Positions 10,100-21,455 of a stretch of 64,000 nt of DNA are shown piece by piece; the stretch's first letter is position 1, and each line of letters begins with the position of its first letter. The stretch covers positions 118,582,709 through 118,646,708 of the forward strand of contig NC_134572.1 of the NCBI RefSeq assembly GCF_050947875.1, in the 5' to 3' direction. The stretch is from Dermacentor variabilis (lineage: Eukaryota; Arthropoda; Arachnida; Ixodida; Ixodidae). The position numbers and the translations under genes are program-made. The notes below the pieces were generated by a model. The model was not told where the DNA came from and made no database searches. It saw only the letters and a list, made by a program, of their open reading frames with translations.

Positions 10100-10880
10100 T
10101 CGGCGGGAACGCTAGCTTCCAGGGCCGTGTTGCTGGTTTTTGGGATCAGGATTGACGGAACCTGGTTTCAAAGGAGCTATATTATTTTTTTCTTCTTCCC
10201 AGTAGGACATATAGCCATTTATTCGTAGTTTAGCATGAATTCGATTAAGTTTGTCATCGGATTCTTTCCTCGGTTTGGCAGAATTCCACAACTTCTTTCT
10301 CAAGTCTCGTCCGCAAGGCAAAAAATCTTCGAAAATCGAAAAGCCTGACCCTTCTATAGCTTGAAGCAATTTCTCAAGATTTTAGTTTTGTCTCTAAAGT
10401 CGAGAAGATTGAAAATTATTGGCCTTGTTTTAGTGGTATCCGGTCTGCCTAATCTATGAATGCGTTCGATACTTACAGCTTCGAGTTTCAGGACATTTTT
10501 GACAATTTTTTCATTTACTGCAAGTTGCAGTGCGTCTTCGTTTTCCTTCTCTTCTTCTGGCACACCATACACAATTAGATTTGATCGTCTGGAGCGATTT
10601 TAGAGGCCGTCTAGTCTTAGTTCTAGCGTTGAAACGACTTTATGTAGTTTAGTGGCCTTTTCCGCGCAAGGCGAAATCTTTTTTTCTAGGGTTGCAAGTT
10701 GCTCGAGTTTCTTGTCTATTGCGGTTAAACGCTGTTCTTATATTTCTTTTAAATCCTTCAGGATTTGTTGTAGTTGCCGTGGAATTTCGGGTGCATCAGG
10801 ACTCGGGCTTGTTTCTATATCTCAAGCTTACAGTAATAATTTGACGAGATCCACTATCTCAAAGATTAGTCACACTTGCT
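10100..10880 (-). pseudogene. LINE ORF1-like RNA-binding protein (broken)
   Basis: The minus strand encodes a coiled-coil-like part (about 10880-10600, with stops), then VYGVPEEEKENEDALQLAV, ERIHRLGRPDTTKTRPIIFN, FRDKTKILRNCFKL and, after a frameshift at about 10365, IFEDFLPCGRDLRKKLW. This order (coiled coil, an RRM-like segment with GVPE and RIHRxGR...RPIIF, then a basic C-terminal domain) matches L1-type ORF1p. In this LINE it sits upstream of a CR1/L2-type ORF2. Its role would be RNA chaperone and particle formation. Confidence 0.65.
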
Positions 10881-12290
10881 AGGCAACGCTATGTGGCACA
10901 CAGCTGGGCTGAGTTTTCTGGTAACGTTCCACGGCGTAACTAAAGCTTAAACAGCTGCGCTGTTAAAAGTTTTCTAGGACCCAGTCGGTTTAGTGCGGTC
11001 TGTAAACAGATGCTTTGGTCTTGAGGACTCATTGAGAAGGCTGATGAGCCTATATGGCCTTCAGTAGAGGGGAATGATCGTTCCATCGAAAGGCGGGTCA
11101 CGCACAATCCTGCATCCGTTCGAGATAGAAGAAGAAAAAGCAGCGCGATAAACGTCGCCCGCATCGCGTCTACAACTAGCGCAAGATCCGGTCCAGGATT
11201 CACTGGCGGACTCGGCCTTTCGGGTGTACACTGATGGCATATGTGCAACTCTTGTATAGGAACGTAACGCCGCATTACGTACAGACGAAGTCGGGGGATT
11301 CGAGTCGCGGCGCTCAGATATGAGTGCCTCGAGATTACGCCTCGCTCGGTGGTTACAGCGCTTGCCTGGTGGGGTTAAGGAAAAAGTATAGTAAATTACA
11401 AGTGCTATGGTACTATTTATAACTATCCTTAAAGACAGCCATGAACAACCCTTTGAACTTATAAGTAAAGTTTGGCAGATAAAGCATCATCGTGGGACGA
11501 TTTCAACGTCCTACCTCCCCACTTCTCGAACACAGGCCAGAGCTCTTCATTGAAACTAGCAAATCGCGAAATTCTTCTTTGGCTCCATTATTGGAAAACC
11601 CGACGCAGTAGCTAGCGAAAAGCGTGAATATTGCCAATCGTCGCGTCACGTATGGATGACAAAACTCACTAATAACGCCACTTTCCCGAACACCACAGCA
11701 ATAATAACAAAGGAGTAGATCTGTGGACGTACTGCAGGCAAATCCGCACATGCAGCAATTCCAATGACTTCTTTTCCATCCGGATTTGTCATTCCGATCT
11801 TTTTGTGTAAGAAAACAGATTCAAATAAATTTTTATTTTGTTACTCATTCATTTGAACGCTTCACTCAGTCAACCCTGGCAGATTGGTGCCCCCGCGTAG
11901 CATTGCTGCAGTTCGAACCGACTGTGCGGAACTTGCATGATTGACAAACTCTGCAGAGAGCCTTCCCACCACCATTTTGACTGACATCTTGTCCAACAGC
12001 ATCGAATCTATATACGTAGGTGGCAGTGCACAGCCATTAAACGACTCTTTATGAATGCGTATTAGTGTCTTTCTCGACTAGAGGATGCTTCCCGTGTGTC
12101 CTTCTACACATTTTTGTTCGTATGGAGGATTTCTTCCCACAATACAGATCTCCTGTGACTACAATTGGCCCAAATACACCTACTCCTTCACGGAATCAAG
12201 ATGCTCTCAGATACTATAGGCACCGTTAAGAACACGCATGTTAAAAAATTAAGCGCTTACATTAATTAAACTTTGTATTGCCGCAGGATT
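10881..12290. other. No gene recognised
   Basis: Short unsupported frames only. A few A/T-rich tracts and no recognisable repeat. The end at about 12285 (gccgcag) could be a splice acceptor for the M13-like sequence that follows. Confidence 0.3.
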
Positions 12291-12296
12291 CATGAG

Positions 12297-13937
12297 CAGC
12301 GTGCAAGAAAACCACCATCGGAGACTCAGTTACGAAGCCGGTAGCCTGCGTTGGCTTTGCCCTGCTGCTGCTCGTGGGAATTGTCGCCTAAGCGCTGTTT
12401 ATGAAAAAAGATTCTTTGGTGAAGCAACGTCACTGCAAGGATTTGATGTGTAACGACCCGTACGAAGCCCTGGAAGGCGTTCTGAATCACACTGTAAAAC
12501 CTTGCGAAGACGTGTACGCCCGCGTCTGCAGCCGATGGAAAGGGAACAGAGAGCACTCGGCCTTCCTCCGGGAGTCTCTGGACAACTACCTGACCAAAAT
12601 GCACGATATCCTCAATACCTCGGACGTCAACGCCATGGGGGACGGGCTCAGTGATGGCTTGCGCGCGAGCGCCAATCTGTTTTCGCAGTGTCTGGCCGCC
12701 ATGAAAACCAAGGAGTTCAGCCTGAATTAGGACGTCCCGTACCTCATAAACAAACTCCTCATCACGAGAGTAATGGAGAGCAAAACTTCCCGAGAGGCAC
12801 TGCGGGAAGGCACGGAGTTGTCGTTCACATTCGACATCAACGGTTTGCTGACCCTGCGTCCTCAGCGGATGGACGCGGTCGCACTAATGTACGCGTTCCA
12901 ATGCAACGCTATCCAGACATCGTTGCCGGCCACCGCCGACTTGAAGATGTGCGTCGAGGGCCTCGTAAAGGCCACTAACATCTTGGACGACTGCCTGAGT
13001 CGGACTTCTGCCATACTTTCTATCGACGCCAGCGTGGCGGCGCGCAAGCGTCACGCGAAGTCCGCGTCCAAGAAAATACTCGTCAAGGAAGTAAGTCCAC
13101 GACGAGTCATCCATTCTGGACGCGCTTGTCGCAAGGCCCATAAATCGGTTGGCTCGAATGTCCAGCTTGAGGAAAGGATATTTGCTCGTCCGTGACTACG
13201 ATAACACCTTGGCCTTGATACGTATCGTTAAAAATCGAGAGTTCTTGGAGAAGCAATGCAATCTTGTCCTGACGAGCGGTGCAGGGCTGACAACAGACAA
13301 GAACTTCGTGCGCAACTACTTTGCAGTTCGCCACTAAAGCCGCTCCTTAGCGCTCATGTGGCCGCCGAGTGCCCTGTGGGACATAGCCTCGATTTCGGAG
13401 ATGGAGTTGAGACCCACCTATAATTATGAAACTAATTCCCTGTTCCTCTCCACAGTCCTCGAAATTCCCCACATATGCTACTCGGATGCCTCGGTGCGCC
13501 TCCTCAGCTACGGCACACTCGGAGCCGCGTTTGCGCGTGAGCTGATCAGATCCTTCATCCGTCTCCACGAGACCGAATCCCAGAGCCCGGCGGAAGCCAC
13601 CAAAGCGCTGCTGGAGCGCCTGACATGCTACGCGGAATATGGCACGAACCGTTCCGTGGGGAGCGTAACCGACTTCAAGGCGGAGATGTTTCCTTGGCTC
13701 GCCAGTGCAAAGGTGGCGTATGACGCCATGAGGAAAGCCTTTCATCGAGGCGGAGTCCGCGACAACTCGACATGGAAGAAGATGCAGAAACAGTTCTTTC
13801 TGCGCTTCTGCCTCGCGGCGTGCGAGTCTTCGGACGACAGGGTGGTGGTCGATGGGCGCCACAAGTGCGTTTGGCCGCTGGCTGACAACCGTGCGTTCTT
13901 CGAAGCCTTCGACCGCCCGGACAGCTCGTACATGTAG
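12297..13937 (+). pseudogene. M13 (neprilysin/ECE-like) metallopeptidase, dead copy
   Basis: The reading frame encodes a short cytoplasmic part, a transmembrane helix (12334-12388, VACVGFALLLLVGIVA), then the M13 N-terminal cysteine pattern (HCKDLMCNDPYEALEG and PCEDVYARVCSRW). Further on are a YNYETNSLFLSTVLEIP segment (normally the NAYY...PAGILQPP region) and the C-terminal FFLRFCLAACES and CVWPLADNRAFFEAF motifs. In-frame stops lie at 12389, 12728 and 13335, and there is one frameshift between about 13090 and 13145. The zinc-binding HExxH is replaced by ARELIR (about 13533-13550) and the downstream ENxxD glutamate region is not conserved. The length (about 540 codons) is short of the usual 700 or more, so internal segments are missing. 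No intron is evident in the aligned part. M13 enzymes are type II membrane ectopeptidases; this copy cannot be one. Confidence 0.8.
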
Positions 13938-14499
13938 TTCTGGCAGTGTCATTTGTAGGTTGAGCACGTTTTGTCGACCACGGAAGTAAGACTTTCCACT
14001 CTGACTTTTGCTGATTGGTTAAAGTCGGTACTTACGCATCACGCGCATATGACCAAATAAGAATCTTTTTGTTTTGAGCTATGCTCTTCCGCAATAATTG
14101 AGGGCGCAAAGAAATATCCGACCACATAATTTCACATGGAGTGATATGAAACCCTTCTGTCAGATATTTATATGCGCCCAAGTCTGTCAGAATGATTACA
14201 TAGTTTTCAACTGCGCCTTTTGTCATCCTACGTCCAATTAGAGCTCCGTCGTCGTCCCCTATAAATTTTGTAGTGCCCTAAAGGTAAGGGTGTTACCAGT
14301 GCGACAAGAAAACACCCTTAAGGTGTGTAAATATTTTTGCAGTGTATACAAGACGATGCTTGAAGATTGCAAGCACACCATTTTCGTTCTTCAAGTCACT
14401 ATCTTTGTAACTATAAGCACTTCTTTCTCATTTAAAAGTGCGATAGGTTTCACATTGCAATGCAGTATGCGTCGCGCCTTTGCACCGCATAACATTCGC
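13938..14499. other. No gene recognised
   Basis: AT-rich flank between the M13 pseudogene and the CA repeat. No domain or repeat seen. Confidence 0.35.
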
Positions 14500-14861
<362 letters not shown>

Positions 14862-14969
14862 TCGGCTGACGATATCGCGTCATCTTGGCAACAACTGTGC
14901 AGGGCGCCGTAAAAGCAGCAGTTTTTTAATGTCTCGCACGCATCTGAGCTCGTGTCACAACCGCGGGCG

Positions 14970-15420
14970 TCCAGACTGGTATGTCGTTCGCGTACATGTA
15001 CAACTTGACTGTAGCTGGCAGGTGTTCAACGACCCACCTGAGAGCGAGGCAGAGAACGGTACAGGGCTCAGCACACCGCTTTGAGGGACTTGGAGAAGGT
15101 GAAAAGTCGTGTGGTTAGGCCGTCTTCGGTACACATAAAGAAAGCCGTCACAAACATTTACGCATACATCCATCGAAAGGCTCCACGCCCGTGGTCAACC
15201 ATCTCGAGAGCATCGATAACGGCTTCGTAAAACACATTGTCGTACGCCTACTTGACATCGACGAACATGGCCGCAGATAGACGATGTAGTAATTTTTATT
15301 CTGTATGCACGTAATGATATCGGTAACATTGCCAGTCGATGAATGATGTGGTATAACACCGTCCGGGAAGTTTAGGTAAACATTGCGACATTGAGAAGGC
15401 GAGAATCATCCTTTAGATTA
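14970..15420 (-). pseudogene. I-group LINE reverse transcriptase scrap
   Basis: The minus strand reads, with frameshifts and stops, HHSSTGNVTDIITCIQ, then AAMFVDVK*AYDNVFYEAV and IDALEMVDHG. This corresponds to the finger/palm region of I-group non-LTR RTs (FVDVKKAYDNV). The ends are not recognisable. No endonuclease or RNase H is adjacent. Confidence 0.6.
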
Positions 15421-16417
15421 ATTTTCGGACATAATGGGGCGGATTGTAGTGAGGTCCTATCGTGCTTCAAGTTGTGGAACTATAGGCGGCTCGTCTTACA
15501 TCCCACAGAAAGAATGTCGTCTTTCGAATGTACGTTGTACTGATCTGATTGACAAAACTGATGCAGCATATGGCCTCAGTGCTTAAGCGGTTGATTGCTC
15601 ACCAACTGCGGCATAACAGGAAAAGTTCAAGCCAACCGGGCTGCTCGAGCAGTGCATGGCGGCTCATGCCGGTTTGTATAGTGTTCGTGCCATTCTCTGA
15701 AATGGAATAGTAAGCCTTCGTTAGTGTACGTGCTTGGCCTATGACCGTGCTCTATCGCGTCATGCACCGCAGCCATGCGGACCCATTCGAATTACTCACC
15801 CGAAATGCCATTCTCCCAGGCCGAGTGAAGTTTCAACGCGTGACCGTACATGTCTACACCTTGTTCGTATAAAGCGTCTTTTAGACAAAATAATTAAAAA
15901 AATCGATTGGATGCGATTGCCACTGAGTAGCGTTTGCAATGTTCGCGATGACTTACATCGTGTTTTACGGGCCCATTTATGGGCTTTAGTTGCGTCCACA
16001 AAATCAGACCTAAAATTTATGCGGCAGCTCATCCGGGCAGCGCCATATTTTCTTCGACCTCGGAGCTACATGTGAGGCGATATTTTTCTTCATCCGGAAC
16101 ACTGCTCCTCATGTTCGGTTGGTCGTTTGAGAGCGCTCTGGCCGTGCTACGAAGGTGGTGAAACGCAGCTTTGAAGACGCAAAACGAGAATAACGGGGCA
16201 TGCATGAAGTTGTGATCCTGCTTCTGTATGAACAGTGAATCACGTTTACACGCTAGCAGCAACGGTTAGTTAACTGCTCTTTCACATGAACTTTGCAGCA
16301 CTGCCATAACCCTCTGAAACGACTACCCGATAATGTCATTAGGATGATTCCTCTTATACACTTCTTGCCGCCCAATTTTTTACTTATGCCCTTTAGCGGG
16401 TACATGCCAGATCATGC
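15421..16417. other. No gene recognised
   Basis: No supported coding region. A weak tRNA-like string near 15570-15640 lacks a proper B-box. Confidence 0.35.
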
Positions 16418-16443
16418 GATCATCATCATCATCATCATCATCA
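16418..16443. repeat. (ATC)n microsatellite
   Basis: Eight ATC/TCA units. Such triplet tails often mark 3' ends of tick LINEs, but no LINE body was recognised directly next to this one. Confidence 0.8.
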
Positions 16444-16464
16444 TGGGCTTGTACCAGATACACT

Positions 16465-16940
16465 GTTCGAGAGAGAGAGAGAGGACATTTATTTGGACCA
16501 TCGAGCTCGCTGCATGCTCTTGAGGTCGAGTGGGCGGTGTCCTCATTCCAGGAATCCATTGGCCATGGCTGCTCGACGTACTGGCTGGACGAGAGCGTCT
16601 TGTACCGCCAGGGTATCGCCGGTCAGCTGTACCTCCTACGCTAAAATGACGTGCTAGGCGTCTTTAAGTGTTGAGGTTTGCCCCCGCACCCCCACGATAT
16701 GTGAAAGAGTGTAGAGCGTGTGTCGTCGCACCAGGGGCAGATGCTGCGGTATGCTTGTGGGTACCTTTTGCTGTATCTTGTAGGTTTGGGAATGTGTTAG
16801 TCTGAATAAGTCTGAGAGTTACTGCCTCTTCAGTGCTGAGCTTTCTGTGAGGGGGAGGATAAATCCTGCGATTGGGTCGCTGGATCTCGAGTCGGTCGCA
16901 GTAATTGGCAGGCTCGAGTATACTGTGGACCATCATGGGC
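16465..16940 (-). pseudogene. 3' end of an I-group LINE (C-terminal tail)
   Basis: The minus strand encodes WMV-like sequence continuing DRLEIQRPNRRIYPPPHRKL, STEEAVTLRLIQTNTFPNL and APGATTHALHSF. This resembles the conserved tail after RNase H in tick I-group elements (compare TYAEILNHYRGRRLKYPPPH at 37.5 kb). The 3' terminus at about 16465-16495 shows the reversed aataaatg tail followed by a GA run. 5' parts are absent. Confidence 0.65.
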
Positions 16941-17049
16941 CAGAGCGCCGGCTAGTCCTTTTCACATATATAGGGATTAAAAGAAAACAAATAAATCGTA
17001 GCAAAAATAGTGAAATCATAACGCAAAGTCCGGTAACACAAGTACACTA

Positions 17050-17279
17050 ATGTCACTCTATAACTTAAAGACAACTCCAAATTATATAAAAAAGCACGAA
17101 GTCGAGTCACATGAGTAGATTAATGCCACACTAAAACAAAAGTCGACTCAGCAACACAGAGTCCAGTCACATATGTGCACTAAAGTAAACACAAAGCCCG
17201 GTCACACAGCTAGACTAAAATAAGGGCACATAAGAAATCACAGATTAAAGAATGTGCTATCACATTTAAACACTCGATT
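17050..17279. other. AT-rich repeat-like stretch, probable LINE 3' UTR
   Basis: Lies just beyond the C-terminal tail of the minus-strand I-group LINE. It has loosely repeated agtc/cacac/cta strings (about 17030-17240) at about 60-bp spacing, suggesting a short degenerate tandem repeat. No coding potential. Confidence 0.35.
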
Positions 17280-17400
17280 CAATGCTTTCCAAGAATATCG
17301 CTCGTTTCTAGAAATCTTTGAAGGGCCAGTACCGCTCGTTTTTCAATGAGTATGTTGGCCAATGACGTAAGATCTTCCTGAGGTTGAACGGCCTGCGATC

Positions 17401-18048
17401 TCAGGCCACTAAATGAAGTGCTAAGCGTTGCCTGTGTGTGTCGTGTCCCGGACATTCTAGCAGAAGATGCTGTACATCTTCATCAGCGTGGCCACAAGTG
17501 CATTCCGCGCTGTCAACTCTTGAAATTTTATGAAGAAAGTGTTTTGTGTACGCGGTACCGAGACGCAGACGGTGAATCAGCGTTTCAAAAGCTCTGGTTG
17601 CATTTAATGTAGACGAGATATTAAATTGAAGCGATGGGACAATGTGAAATAAATTGGAATATTTCGTGTTCTGTTCAAACCATGTCACTTTGCAACCACG
17701 GACTGATATCTAGATGTCTTAGTATGCGGCGCAATTCGCCTTGTGTTAGAGGGAGACTATGTGTGGCGTTATTAACATGCGCTTATCCAGCTGCTTTGCC
17801 TGCTGCAACATTCCCAGGGATAGTAGCCAGGTATCCATTGGAGCGTTTCTGTGCGATTTTCTTCACTTGCTTTTCTGAGTTCCATAAGTATCTGATGTCA
17901 CTATGAAGTGAAGACAAAGCTGCCTGCGAGTCGTACAGAATGACCCATTGTTCGCCTTCTTGCATTGAATTTTTGTAGCCTAGTAAAGGCGATATTGCAA
18001 AACGTTCTGCTGTTGTTGGGACGTCGTGTGAAATAGTTTAGATGTTTG
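17401..18048 (-). pseudogene. I-group LINE RNase H and C-terminal tail (broken)
   Basis: The minus strand encodes VILYDSQAALSSLHSD (RNase H third-Asp box), LATIPGNVAAGKAAG (equivalent to WVPGHVGIxGNExAD) and, further on, FETLIHRLRLGTAYTKHF followed by CTCGHADEDVQHLLLECPGH. The last is the CCHC-like zinc motif that ends many I-group proteins. Stops break the frame several times. RNase H would remove the RNA template; the active site here is degraded. Confidence 0.75.
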
Positions 18049-18242
18049 TACCGTGTTTACTCGACTCTAAGCACCCCCTTTTTTTCACGATCGCGATGCC
18101 CAAAGTGAGGGGGGGTGCTTAGATTCGAAAAATCTAGAATAACCCCCCCCCTCCCTCTTTTCGCTGCGACATCACGACAACACGGGTGCGAGAAATAACA
18201 TTTTATTTTGCAAACATTCAAAAGAAAAATCGGCGCACACAG

Positions 18243-18725
18243 TGAACCCACCGCTTGTGTCGGATGCTCAGTTACTATCACTGCCACTCGAGTTCGTCGC
18301 ACCGCTTGAACCGTCGCTCTCGGTATCCCACAGCAGGTCGTCTTCCGTTCCGTCACCCGCCGTGGTTGCTCAGTGGCTATGGTGTTGGGCTGCTGAGCAC
18401 GAGGTCGCGGGATCGAATCCCGGCCACGGCGGCCGCATTTCGATGGGGGCGAAATGCGAAAACACCCGTGTGCTTAGATTTAGGCGCACGTTAAAGAACC
18501 CCAGGTGGTCAAAATTTCCGGAATCCTCCATTACGGCGTGCCTCATAATCAGGAAGTGGTTTTGGCACGTAAAACCCCAAATATCATCATCCGTTCCGTC
18601 AAAGTGGTTTGTGATCGAGCAGTTCTTAAATGATTTGACCACAACGTCCACTTGGACCCGCTTCCAAGCGTCCGAAATCCTCTTTGCGATGGTTGATGGG
18701 GACGCTTTCTGTAGCTTTTGCCATA
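18243..18725 (-). pseudogene. Tigger/pogo transposase C-terminus, split by a SINE
   Basis: Right to left the minus strand reads SPSTIAKRISDAWKRVQVD and VVVKSFKNCSITNHFDGT. After the SINE (18356-18589) it reads GTEDDLLWDTESDG and ends SSGSDSN followed by a stop near 18245. AW-x(n)-SFxxCGI/SN-x-DGTED is the usual end of Tigger and TIGD-type transposases. The DDE catalytic core and the N-terminal CENP-B-like DNA-binding domain are absent, so it was an internally deleted non-autonomous copy even before the SINE arrived. Confidence 0.75.
18356..18589 (+). mobile_element. Ruka-type SINE with target-site duplication
   Basis: A perfect 12-bp duplication tccgttccgtca flanks it (18344-18355 and 18590-18601). 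The head is tRNA-derived: an A-box-like tggctatggtgttgggctg and a B-box ggatcgaatcccgg within the first 75 bp. The body contains gaaatgcgaaaacacccgtg and ttaaagaaccccaggtgg; the 3' end is aaaaccccaaatatcatca. It would be transcribed by RNA polymerase III and mobilised by a LINE. Confidence 0.95.
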
Positions 18726-18966
18726 CAACCGTATACAGTCAGGCTGTACGGCGTACTCGCGCCGCAGACGCCGTGCCACCTCGGTACTCCGACGGCTCCG
18801 GCTCGATGACAGAGTGAGCAAGCGCCCTGCGGCGTTGGCCACGCGCGCTTCCTAACAAATAAGGGGGTGCTTAGATTCACACGCAAACTTTTTTCCCAAT
18901 TCTTTCGCGAAAATAGAGGGGGGGTGCTTAGAATCGGGGGGAGCTTAGAATCGCGAAAATACGGTA

Positions 18967-19865
18967 TTTGGTTCCATTATGGAATGACAAAGGGAGCTCT
19001 AGAAGAATTTGTTCGGCAAGAACCATCTGTATACGGTTGAATATAGCCGGGGTATCGAACGTATATTTGGTATAATGCCAGCTGTTGTGCTGCTAGAGTA
19101 AACATATCTCGTTTACGAATAATTCCCTCTACCAAAAGTTCAATTTTTGGAGCTACTAATCGCCATGGAGGGTAAGAGATATCTGATTACCAAAATTCAT
19201 GATGTGGTAGTAGATGTTTGTGCACCTGAATCACCGAATTGATGTTCGCCCTGTCTCTCTCAATGAGTGCACATGCTAGTGGGTGCCTTTTGTGCTGCAC
19301 TGGAACGCGAAAGGAGTTTCTACAGGTTTCAACCATCCTCATAACAGGAAATGGAGGATGACGTGCCTCTGCGATTACTAAGGAACTTGAGGTTGCTCGA
19401 GGAACGCCTAAGCATACTCTAAGGCTCCTAGCTATTAATCGTTGGAGTCTCTCTTTCCATGAACGGGAGATTCCATGCAGAACAGGTCAATAATATGCTA
19501 TCTTTCGCTTTATAAGTGCATTATGTACTTTTAGTAAGGGTGAAACCGACCCTCCCCATGTCGTGCCTGCTACGCGGCGAAGAACATGTATTAATGAGTT
19601 TATTTTTCTGCGAGGGTTTGAATGTTAGAATTCCAAGAAAGTTGCGTGTCTAGTATAACCCCAGAAATTTGTGTTGTTTCACTGTGTCTAAAGGTTGTCC
19701 CTCAAGGCACTGCTGAGAATCCTTTAGTTGTCCTCTAGTGAAAGGCAACACAGCGGTCTTACTGTAAGACAGTTCCATTCCCATTTCCTTTAAGAATTTG
19801 AGCACAATGTTTAGACCTTCCTGCAAAGTTGATTGAACAAGGCTGGTACTTGAACCAGAGGCCCA
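18967..19865 (-). pseudogene. I-group LINE RT C-terminal half
   Basis: The readable part (19865-19650) is WASGSSTSLVQSTLQEGLNI, LKFLKEMGMELSYSKTAVLP and QPLDTVKQHKFLGLYLD, which follows the YADD box in I-group RTs (the KTAV and HKFLG motifs). Further left the frame is riddled with stops but traces such as DTQLSWNS remain. The 5' junction at about 19865 is with a foreign LINE tail. Confidence 0.7.
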
Positions 19866-19985
19866 AATAGAATAGAATAGCTTTATTTCCATCTACTTGA
19901 TGGAGGAGGCTGCGAGTAAAAGCTGCTCCAGTAGAGGCAGCTTGACGAGGCCCGCAGCCCCCCCTACAGAATATTCGGCAACAGC
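19866..19985 (-). mobile_element. 3' terminal fragment of another LINE
   Basis: On the minus strand this ends in ggaaataaagctattctatt, the poly(A)-signal-like terminus typical of tick I-group elements (compare aataaagtttttccattcc at 37.1 kb). It lies between the microsatellite and the interrupted I-group element, so it is an extra insertion or the tail of a template switch. Confidence 0.5.
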
Positions 19986-20004
19986 ATACATGCAAACACA
20001 TGTG

Positions 20005-20158
<154 letters not shown>

Positions 20159-21455
20159 GTGCATTCATATACCCGTATATGCATACACACTCGTATGCAT
20201 ACCTACATATATACATACACGTATACAGAAGCATATATACACACTTTATATACATACTAGCCGAGAGGATGTACACTTAACCAGAAATGTAAAAATCCTG
20301 CATATACAAGTCTCTCAGGTGTTGGGCCGTTATTTGGGTGATATCAACGCCTAGATTATTATATTTATTTAGAAGCATTGGCAATGTGTGTGACAGCTTT
20401 TCCCTTAAATAATTTGTTCTGTGTGTGACCACCCGCCATATCTCTTTATGACGGGTAACATAAAATTTGTCATTAAGTTCAAGGTTACAAAGTTCTCGTA
20501 GAAAGGAGCAGTTCTGGTTTACTTCCCGCCTAAATGCAGTTGTTAACTTGTACTGGTATAACTTTAACACAGAAATTATGTTGGCTTCCTGAAATAAGTT
20601 TATAGTATGCGAGTTGTAGGGGACATTAAAGAGCAGCCGAACAAACTTCTTTTGCAAGACAAGTAGTTTATGCAAATTAACAAAAGTAGTTGTACCCCAT
20701 ACCAATAAGCAATAATAGAGGTACGAATAAAAAAGCGAGTTATAAATTAGAAGTTTAACTTTAAACGGCAATAGTGATTTACATTTCCACGTCATGCCAG
20801 TGACCCTAGACAATTGGATTGTGACTGCGTCAATGTGTTCGTCCCAAAGCATATTACTGGAAAACGTTACGCCGAGAGTTCTCATACTAGTAACCATTTC
20901 TATCGTTTTTTCCCCGTACATAATGTTAATATTTGAATTCACTGGCTTATTTTTAGGCCTAAAGAGCGCAGCTTTGGTTTTGTTTGCATTTATTTCTAAT
21001 TGGTTCATTACTGACCAGTCCCTCAGCTTAGAGAGCATGAGGTTCGTTTCATACTCTATATCTGTACAGTTTGTTCCTGAAACAAATATACTGGCATCAT
21101 CAGCATACAGGACATATTTCGCGTTTAGGTAAATATTCGTTATATCATTGATATAGGCGTTAAAAAGAAGGGGCCCCAAAACACTACCCTGCGGAACTCC
21201 TTTTGAAATAGGCTTCATACTTGAACAATGCATATCTATCTGAACAAATTGCTGTCTGCTTGCTAGGTAAGATTTAATTAGTTCTAAAGAATGACCTCGA
21301 ATGCCATAGCTATGAAGTTTTTCAATCAATGTTAAATGGTGAATATTATCGAATGCTTTGCTAAAGTTCACATAGACGCCAAACACAAGTCTTCTTTCTT
21401 CGAACTGGGATAAGACGAATTCCTTTTGTTCCAACAGTGCATATTCGGTGGAAAT
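20159..21455 (-). mobile_element. 5'-truncated CR1-type LINE inserted in an I-group LINE
   Basis: Coding part 21455-20277, followed by about 120 bp of AT-rich 3' sequence. It begins at [17 protein letters not shown], in the middle of the RT, which is the usual 5' truncation. Its coding frame has no stop from the junction to its natural end, so the insertion looks fairly young. Confidence 0.8.
20277..21455 (-). CDS. CR1-type reverse transcriptase, C-terminal two-thirds (open frame)
   Basis: The uninterrupted frame carries [19 protein letters not shown] (first Asp box, N in place of the usual D before FSKAFD), [33 protein letters not shown] (YADD catalytic box), [31 protein letters not shown] and the thumb/C-terminal helix-rich part ending [10 protein letters not shown]. 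It belongs to the CR1/L2 group by motif style and by lack of RNase H. Fingers and endonuclease are missing because of 5' truncation. The open frame continues upstream into I-group sequence as far as 21617, producing a chimeric 446-codon frame that is an insertion artefact and not a natural protein. Confidence 0.85.
   Translation of the reverse strand: MSTEYALLEQKEFVLSQFEERRLVFGVYVNFSKAFDNIHHLTLIEKLHSYGIRGHSLELIKSYLASRQQFVQIDMHCSSMKPISKGVPQGSVLGPLLFNAYINDITNIYLNAKYVLYADDASIFVSGTNCTDIEYETNLMLSKLRDWSVMNQLEINANKTKAALFRPKNKPVNSNINIMYGEKTIEMVTSMRTLGVTFSSNMLWDEHIDAVTIQLSRVTGMTWKCKSLLPFKVKLLIYNSLFYSYLYYCLLVWGTTTFVNLHKLLVLQKKFVRLLFNVPYNSHTINLFQEANIISVLKLYQYKLTTAFRREVNQNCSFLRELCNLELNDKFYVTRHKEIWRVVTHRTNYLREKLSHTLPMLLNKYNNLGVDITQITAQHLRDLYMQDFYISG

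Larger units (their letters stand above)
7984..10880 (-). mobile_element. Decayed CR1/L2-type non-LTR retrotransposon
   Basis: Reading right to left there is an ORF1-like region (10880 to about 10100) with a coiled-coil and an L1-ORF1-like RNA-binding segment, then endonuclease (9602-9105), linker (9096-8518) and RT (8430-7984). All parts carry stops and frameshifts, so it is inactive. The 3' end is cut inside the RT right after GVPQGSV, where it meets a gypsy fragment. A Ruka SINE interrupts it at 9824-10053. Confidence 0.75.
18051..18964 (-). mobile_element. Tigger/pogo-type DNA transposon, internally deleted
   Basis: The terminal inverted repeats are 18051-18072 (ccgtgtttactcgactctaagc) and 18943-18964 (reverse complement ccgtattttcgcgattctaagc), flanked by TA on both sides (18049-18050 and 18965-18966), the target duplication of Tc1/mariner/pogo elements. 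Subterminal strings of gggggtgcttag occur near both ends. The interior codes on the minus strand for the last part of a pogo/Tigger transposase. A Ruka SINE sits inside it. Confidence 0.85.

Noticed and set aside
15560..15650. tRNA-like string
   Set aside because: The A-box is poor and no B-box or cloverleaf could be drawn.
18242..18817. 191-codon plus-strand reading frame
   Set aside because: It runs across the SINE and antisense Tigger sequence; the minus strand explains the region.
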